Source: Cavenderia fasciculata (taxonomy: Eukaryota > Evosea > Eumycetozoa > Acytosteliales > Cavenderiaceae). From it: a DNA stretch of 64,000 nt. The translations under genes and the position numbers were made by a program. Location of the stretch: assembly GCF_000203815.1 (NCBI RefSeq), contig NW_004457624.1, positions 2,930,354-2,994,353 of the forward strand. Reading direction: 5' to 3'. The notes under the pieces are model-generated. The model ran no database searches. It was given only the letters and a program-made list of their open reading frames with translations, and was not told where the DNA came from. Positions within the stretch are counted from its first letter, which is position 1, and every line of letters begins with the position of its first letter. Shown here piece after piece: positions 58,125 to 64,000 of this stretch.

Positions 58125-59954
58125 ATGAAACAATATTATTATGTATTGATAATATTGTCATTATTGTTTATAACGACGATAGATGCTTCACAGTATATCT
58201 ATTCATATCAAATAACTAGATATGATCCTAATCCATTAGTTGTATGTTTTGACAAAAGTTAATATAACATCATCATCATCACTTCTCTTTACTTACTTTT
58301 GTCTATCTATTATTACTTTTGCAGCAATTTGTTTATCTTGAAGGAGGAACATTCTCTATATCTATTAATGCAAAACCTCAGAATCATCCTTTATTCTTTT
58401 TACTTTGTTCAGATGATGATTGGAAGAATGTAACTAAACTATATAATGATACATTACATACTATGTTGATGATTAATAGTTTTATCTTTCTTATTCTCTT
58501 TTTAGATATTTGGATATAAGATACCAGAACCAACATGTAATTTATTAGAAAACCCAGAAATGTTAAAGATATGTGATGTTGGAGTCAATTTTACAGATAC
58601 ATTGTCAGTGTACAAGGTCATTACAAAATACAACAAATATTTGGTCAATATATTGGATTGTCAAGATAGTGTGGTGCAAGAGAAACCAGTCAACATCACG
58701 CTGGACCTAAAGATGATCAATCCAGACAATAACAATCTATCGGCAGAATTGATACCTGCACCATTCATGTATACTATCATGGGTATACTGTGGTGCATCG
58801 TATTACTGTTCTGGCTCTACAACAATATCAAACACGTTCAAAGAATATCAAAGATTCATTTCTTTATGACACTCTATCCTCTGCTAAAACTAGTCATTTG
58901 CTTTTACAATGCATCCCTCATTAGAGACTTATCACATCTCGATACTTCACCAACACAAATCTTTTTCCGTAAATTCTTGGACATCTTTTTTAATCTTTAC
59001 ATTCAAGTACTCTTATTGTTACTTGGTACCGGTTGGTACGTCACTCAAAATACAATCAAAGGTGATAGATATAATATGATGGCTTTGGTTGGTGGTTTAT
59101 CAGTTGCTATGATTCTTGATGAATTATATGTTTCTGATAGTATTTCTTATGTAAGCTAAAAAAAAAAAAAGAAAAGAAAATCAAATCAAACAAAAATATT
59201 AATTTTATTTCTATTTTAGTTATTTGTAGAATTATTTATATTATCAATTAGAGTATTTTTATTATTCTATGTATTTATAGCAATTAATATAAATTCAAGA
59301 CAATTAGAATATCATATTCTACAATACAATCCTTCACAAGAATCTCAAACAACACTTAGTCAAGAGGAAATTGTTTTATTTATTAAAAAGTTTAAATTAT
59401 TTGTGTATGTAAAAAACTAAACTAATGTAATAGTTAATAATAATATATATTAATATTTTTTCATTTATTTATTTCTTTGTAGAATGTTTAAATTAATATT
59501 ATTATTTTGGGTTGCACTTATAACTTTAAAATTCTTTACCTCTTTATTATTGTATGGAGGAATCATTAATAATTGGGTATCAATGATGAATAGTGAAAAT
59601 ATAGATTTAATTTTATTTATTTGTATTGGGTAAATATATAGATATAATCAAAATTACAATTATATTTATAAATAATATATATTAATCCCTTTCTTTTTCT
59701 ATAGGTACAATTATAGGGCAAGAAGTGAAAATATATTTAAAATCATTAGAATAAGACCACCTGAATTGGATTCAAGAGTTAATCGTGAACATATGCATCA
59801 TAACCTTGTTAGAAATCAACAACAAAATCAAAATAATAATAATAACCAAAGTGACGAAGACGATAATAATAATGATAATTATGATGATGATGAAGATCAT
59901 GGTATTGAAATGCGTGATTTATCAAATAATAATAATCGTCATAATAATATTTAA
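58125..59954 (+). CDS. GOST / lung seven-transmembrane receptor-like protein
   Basis: Six exons (58125-58241, 58325-58429, 58506-59150, 59220-59404, 59483-59629, 59705-59954) join in phase to 482 residues. An N-terminal signal peptide is followed by an extracellular or lumenal domain with several N-glycosylation sites and paired cysteines. Then come seven hydrophobic segments, the first FMYTIMGILWCIVLLFWLYNN and the second after KIHFFMTLYPLLKLVI. The cytosolic tail is asparagine/aspartate-rich. This is the plan of GOST proteins (GPR107/108, TMEM87 and plant CAND), which work in Golgi and endosome trafficking. Sequence identity is too low to choose a subfamily. Confidence 0.75.
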
Positions 59955-60436
59955 TATTAATATTTAAAATATACTATATTATTAATAAAACCTAAAAAAG
60001 TAGATACCATGTACCAAAATTGAATCAATTAATCTGTTTCAAGTGTCTCAAGGCTTTTTATGATAAAATTGAAAATATTTCAAAGGAATGAGGGTTGTTG
60101 TATGTTTTTGGGATACCCCTAAAAAAGGTCATAAAGTATGCAATCACAATAGTATATAGAGAGTCGGTTGATATCATCACCGATCATGTGTGTTCACAAA
60201 AACGCGACCCTTTATTATAACGATTGATGGTGTGAAAACAGAACCAATAAAACACACTTTTTGATAACCAAAAATTCAACGAATCTCAATCCAGTCAAAT
60301 TAGTTGAGTACCTAAGTTATAAAAAGGCATCACAAAAGAGTCCAATGTATTTCGTTGTGTATTCAAATACAAAATATCTTTTATACAATATTTATTATTT
60401 ATTATCTTGTCACACTCTTCACAATTATTCCAAAAA
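59955..60436. other. Spacer, no gene seen
   Basis: AT-rich intergenic region with the presumed promoter of the following gene. No further feature. Confidence 0.4.
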
Positions 60437-61777
60437 ATGAATAAATTGTATTTATTATCAGCAGTATTACTTTTATGCTTTTTATCAACTGTCCATGCTA
60501 AAAGATTTAAACCTATTAAATGTAAATATTCAATATTTATATATTACATCATTTCCAAAAAATTATGTATACTTATGTTTTTTTTTCTCTCTTTTAGTTG
60601 ATGATGACCACGATTGTTTAAGAAATTATCAAATGGATTTTGAAGGAAATGCATTTAGATTAACTGGTAAATCAATTTATGGTGTAAGTAAAAACTTTTG
60701 TAGATAGATAAACAAAACATTTCTTTTTTAAATATTAATTTTCTTTTCTTTTCTTATCTATTTCTATTCCTTCAGTCATTATTTAATTGGAAGAAAAACA
60801 AAAATGATACAAACAAATTCTTTGCAGATTTGAATAGCTTTTCCTTTTCAGTATTTAAAAAGGCTGTTATCTTTAGACATTCTTATAGTAGTATCAATGT
60901 GACCGATGTTCCAGACTCGAAAAAAGATAATGTGACTGCCAATTTCTTCACTTCAGACTATAGATTATACGCCATTGCCGAGTATGAAGAAACCAATGGT
61001 GTAGAGGGTTTCCAATACGATGAAGATAAGCTAGAAGGATGGTATTTCTTTGGATCCGACTCTTACAAATTTACAAGCAACAAAACCACTTTTAATACAA
61101 CACTAAATAATGGAACATCGGTAGAGTTTAATGCCTATGATATTGTCGCCAACTCATCCAATGGAATGGTATCACTTCGTTTCACCATCTCTGATGCTCC
61201 CATCACCATTGACTCTGTCGACTTTAATTCCGAGACTGTCAAGATTGATGTAGAGATTAACAACTATTTCAACGAGTCTATCAACAAACCATCAGATGAC
61301 GACTGTGGAAAGAAACGTCCATTTGATTGTCTGTCAACCGGTCCATCTACCAACAACAACACTCGTCTTGCCCTCTTTACCAGCTTCCTCGTTGCTGGAG
61401 GTACTGCTGAATTCCAAACACGTGGTTTAGGTGGTAGATTCAAGATGCACGGCCCTATTGCACCAACCTTTGATTTTGTGGCCCAAGCTGTTGTCAATGG
61501 TAACCAGACCATTGATATTGTCACCAACAAGTCTTCGTTTAATCCAAAGCACATTCCATCATTCTACCATCTCCTCGATGAAACCTTTGATGATCATACC
61601 AACTTTACAGGGTTACTTATGGTCCATTCATTCGATCAAGTACGACCGGACTCTGTCTTTTGGGATCCTTCCATTGGTGCTGAAAATGATGATGTCTCAT
61701 TTGCCACTAGTGATCTTCGTGTTCACCTACCATCATTCATTTTAATCTCTTTCATTATTTCTTTCTTATTATTCTAA
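60437..61777 (+). CDS. Secreted, probably GPI-anchored surface protein
   Basis: Three exons (60437-60521, 60598-60683, 60776-61777) give 390 residues. The signal peptide (LYLLSAVLLLCFLSTVHA) is clear. The body is beta-rich with many NxT/S glycosylation sites (about 14) and two cysteine clusters (DDDHDC and DDCGKKRPFDC). The C-terminus is a hydrophobic stretch, FILISFIISFLLF, right at the end, typical of a GPI-attachment signal. No family named; similar proteins with an SVFWDPS motif are probably dictyostelid-specific. A cell-surface or extracellular-matrix role is inferred. Confidence 0.75.
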
Positions 61778-61998
61778 GAGAGAGAGAGAGATGAAAGAAA
61801 GAGACCTTTGTTTTATTTGTAACTAAACCACAACTATTATTATATGTATATATACACGCAAAAAATAAATAAATAAATAAAATTGTTTTTAAAATGACTG
61901 TTTGTGTGATGAGACTTGTTCAAGTTGAAAAAAAATATTAATTAAATTTAATATACATATACATATACAACTCTACAGATAGATATAGATATATATAT
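61778..61998. other. Short spacer
   Basis: Contains an AG-repeat terminator-like stretch after the stop and a TATA-rich leader before the next ATG. Confidence 0.4.
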
Positions 61999-62854
61999 AT
62001 GTCTACTATACCAAAACCATTATCGACATCTTCTTCATCATCTACTACTATTCGATCAGACAACAACAACAACAATGGTATCAATTTAAATGAGTTGATT
62101 GTTGATGACAATGAAGATATCGATAAGGTGTTGCAACTAAAACACTCGATGGTTACAAATAGATTACTACCTCTACTAGTAGTTGGTATACGTGATCAAC
62201 TTCCTTCTACCGCTACAGAGATAAAAGTAGAAGAAGAAGAAGAAAAGAAGGATGAACCATCATCATCATCATCATCATCAATAACGGTACCAATGAACAT
62301 TGAAAGATCGGCATTCTCTACATTGGATAAATACGATGAATCATTTTCAAAGTTACATCAATCAAATTTAGTTAGAGGCTATACTACATTACCTAGAAAC
62401 TATAACTATAACGAAAACACTACCAATACCTTGTCATCATCTACTTGTTCAACTTTGGTTCATCAACCTTTGATAAAGAGTTTAAAAGATACAAGATTAA
62501 AAGAGTTGGAAATCTATATTGAACAAACTATCATTAATGGTCCATTATTCCAGTCCGATCTAGATGATCTAGTTTCAAGTTCCTATCAACCATCTACTCC
62601 AAAGAGAACTTCCTCGACACTTGATTTGGAATATCAATATGTAAGTTCATCCACTCATTGTCGATTCGGCACAATTGATCGAGCCCCCCTTTGATTTACA
62701 GACCGATCATCTAACTAACCCCCTTTGCCCCCACCATATTCTTTTCATTCATTATTAGTCACAAACAGATTATTTTAGTATGCTTGCAACACAACAAAGT
62801 GGGGGTGGATCACAGATTTTCGGTAATAACAACAATAGACCAAACATGTTTTAA
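61999..62854 (+). CDS. Unknown small dictyostelid protein
   Basis: Two exons, 61999-62640 and 62759-62854, joined in phase (CAATAT, then GTAAGT; acceptor ATTATTAG) give 245 residues. Poly-serine, poly-asparagine and glutamate runs surround two helical blocks: INLNELIVDDNEDIDKVLQL at about 28-48 and LKDTRLKELEIYIEQTI at about 157-173. The C-terminus is GGGSQIFGNNNN. No domain recognised; probably nuclear or cytosolic and partly disordered. The intron contains a GATCGAGCCCCCC stretch of unusual composition. Confidence 0.65.
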
Positions 62855-64000
62855 TTGTGCATGGTGGATGTCTTATCGATATCAAATATCAATCCAATAA
62901 TGCAATAATAATGCAAATATGGAATGAGACCATCAATCGTCTCCCTCTCTTCTCCTCTCTTTTGGGTAATGTTGTTGCAACAAGAAGGAAGGGATCTTAT
63001 TCTCTCGTCAACACCCTTGCGGGCGTTTGCAGGCTTGCATTCATTCACCGGATATCTACCCATCCCCACACCAAAAACGAAGATGGTCGATTCTTTTTAT
63101 TGTGCGGTTAGTTTTGATCAAAACAGTACGCTGATCATTCATTGATAATCACCGGATAATAATAAAAGATCTTCTGGTGCTTTTGCTTTGCTTGCAACAA
63201 CCCTCCCTATGCAATGTGGTGGCCATCCGCAGTTGTTGGCGGTTGTTTTTGTTTTTTTTTTCTTTTTGCAACAAAAATAAAATTGAATCAATAATCGAGA
63301 TTCAAAAATATCTCAACTAGTGTTTGTGGGTCTTGTCTTTCTTTTCCTCTCCAGTGGATTCTACAATCTCTCATTGCAATAAACAAATAATAATAATACT
63401 AGTAAACAAATACATAACAACAACAATAATATAACAGTAGTAACAACAAGCAACAAACAAGTGATTCTAAATATACCTCAAAAGACAACATTATACCCTT
63501 ACATACCACAACATCATCATAGCGATAGCAATCGATCGAAAAGTACCATTTTAGAACAACAACGCGATTAATTAATAGCCAATCACCACATATCACATCA
63601 ACACCACCACATTAAAATAGGATCGATCGAATAAAAAAGTAAGAAGAACAAGAAGAATAAGAAGTTTAGTTTAGTTCATTGGATTGTGTAGAATTGAAAA
63701 GATTGATCCTCCCTCTCTCATCCTCCCTCCAACACACGAGTGGATAGTTTGATTGATGGATACCTCTACCCCCCTTCACCCTATCATTTTCACAATAATC
63801 AATCAATCAATCAATCAAACACACGACGAATCAAATAATAGTATCAATTTATTTTGATATTGATATTGAATCGATTGTCTCTCACTCTCTCTCGGGCTAT
63901 CATTATATTTCCCTCCCTTTTGTTTTATTTTGTAGTAACGCCAAACCACCCACCTTACTTTCACCACCTCAACACGTTCATTCACTCACACCCCTACCAC
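62855..64000. other. Intergenic region at the window end, no gene seen
   Basis: About 1.1 kb. It includes CCCTCCCTC and CCCCCTTCACCC runs, CAATCAATC repeats (63797-63820) and CAACAA-rich stretches typical of dictyostelid 5' leaders. It may be the promoter of a gene beyond the edge. Confidence 0.4.

Overview
The window is nuclear DNA of a social amoeba (Dictyostelia). The evidence is AT-rich spacers, short GT-AG introns (mostly 70-150 bp), asparagine, serine, threonine and glutamine homopolymers, a discoidin-type lectin, and a soluble-cyclase homologue with an ADCY10-like layout. Base composition is clearly less extreme than in Dictyostelium discoideum, so a group 1 or 2 species (Cavenderia- or Heterostelium-like) is more likely. 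That placement is inference.

Layout. 1-7336: two tandem importin-5-like genes on the minus strand, the second frameshifted, with an arylamine N-acetyltransferase gene between them. 8271-8742: ribosomal protein uS8 (Rps15a). 8743-10876: duplicated uS8 intron, a weak LTR-retrotransposon trace and AT-rich spacer. 10877-24937: a host gene split by a 12,873-bp virus-derived element (11315-24187). The element has terminal inverted repeats of about 625 bp and a perfect 6-bp target duplication (AAATGC). 24985-30429: discoidin tail pseudogene, two intact paralogues of the split gene, a deleted alpha-glucosidase pseudogene and one further broken gene. 30572-34709: discoidin-like lectin and GH31 alpha-glucosidase. 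35995-46865: an unknown gene, a 1933-aa soluble-cyclase-like protein and a type-1 glutamine synthetase-like gene. 49913-57821: a ten-exon gene of 2015 codons encoding a Fanzor (eukaryotic TnpB-type) RuvC nuclease. 58125-62854: a GOST/lung-7TM-like receptor, a probably GPI-anchored surface protein and an unknown protein.

The main find is the 11315-24187 element. Its left half carries the morphogenesis module of a Polinton-like or virophage-like virus: fibre-like protein, basic core-like protein, FtsK/HerA packaging ATPase, double-jelly-roll major capsid and penton. Two further virus genes point the other way. Its right half holds no recognisable polymerase B, retroviral-type integrase or capsid protease. 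Instead it holds one spliced gene for SAM-like domains, a Crinkler/RHS-type P-loop NTPase and a restriction-endonuclease-like domain. The C-terminal third of the fibre gene lies inside the inverted repeat and is therefore duplicated at the other end. Several element genes carry TAA stops or frameshifts although the repeats and target duplication are nearly pristine.

The second find is the Fanzor gene, unusually large, with the D-E-D triad apparently intact, SAP-like segments, and a long intron sharing a repeat family with an intron of the Crinkler-like gene 30 kb away.
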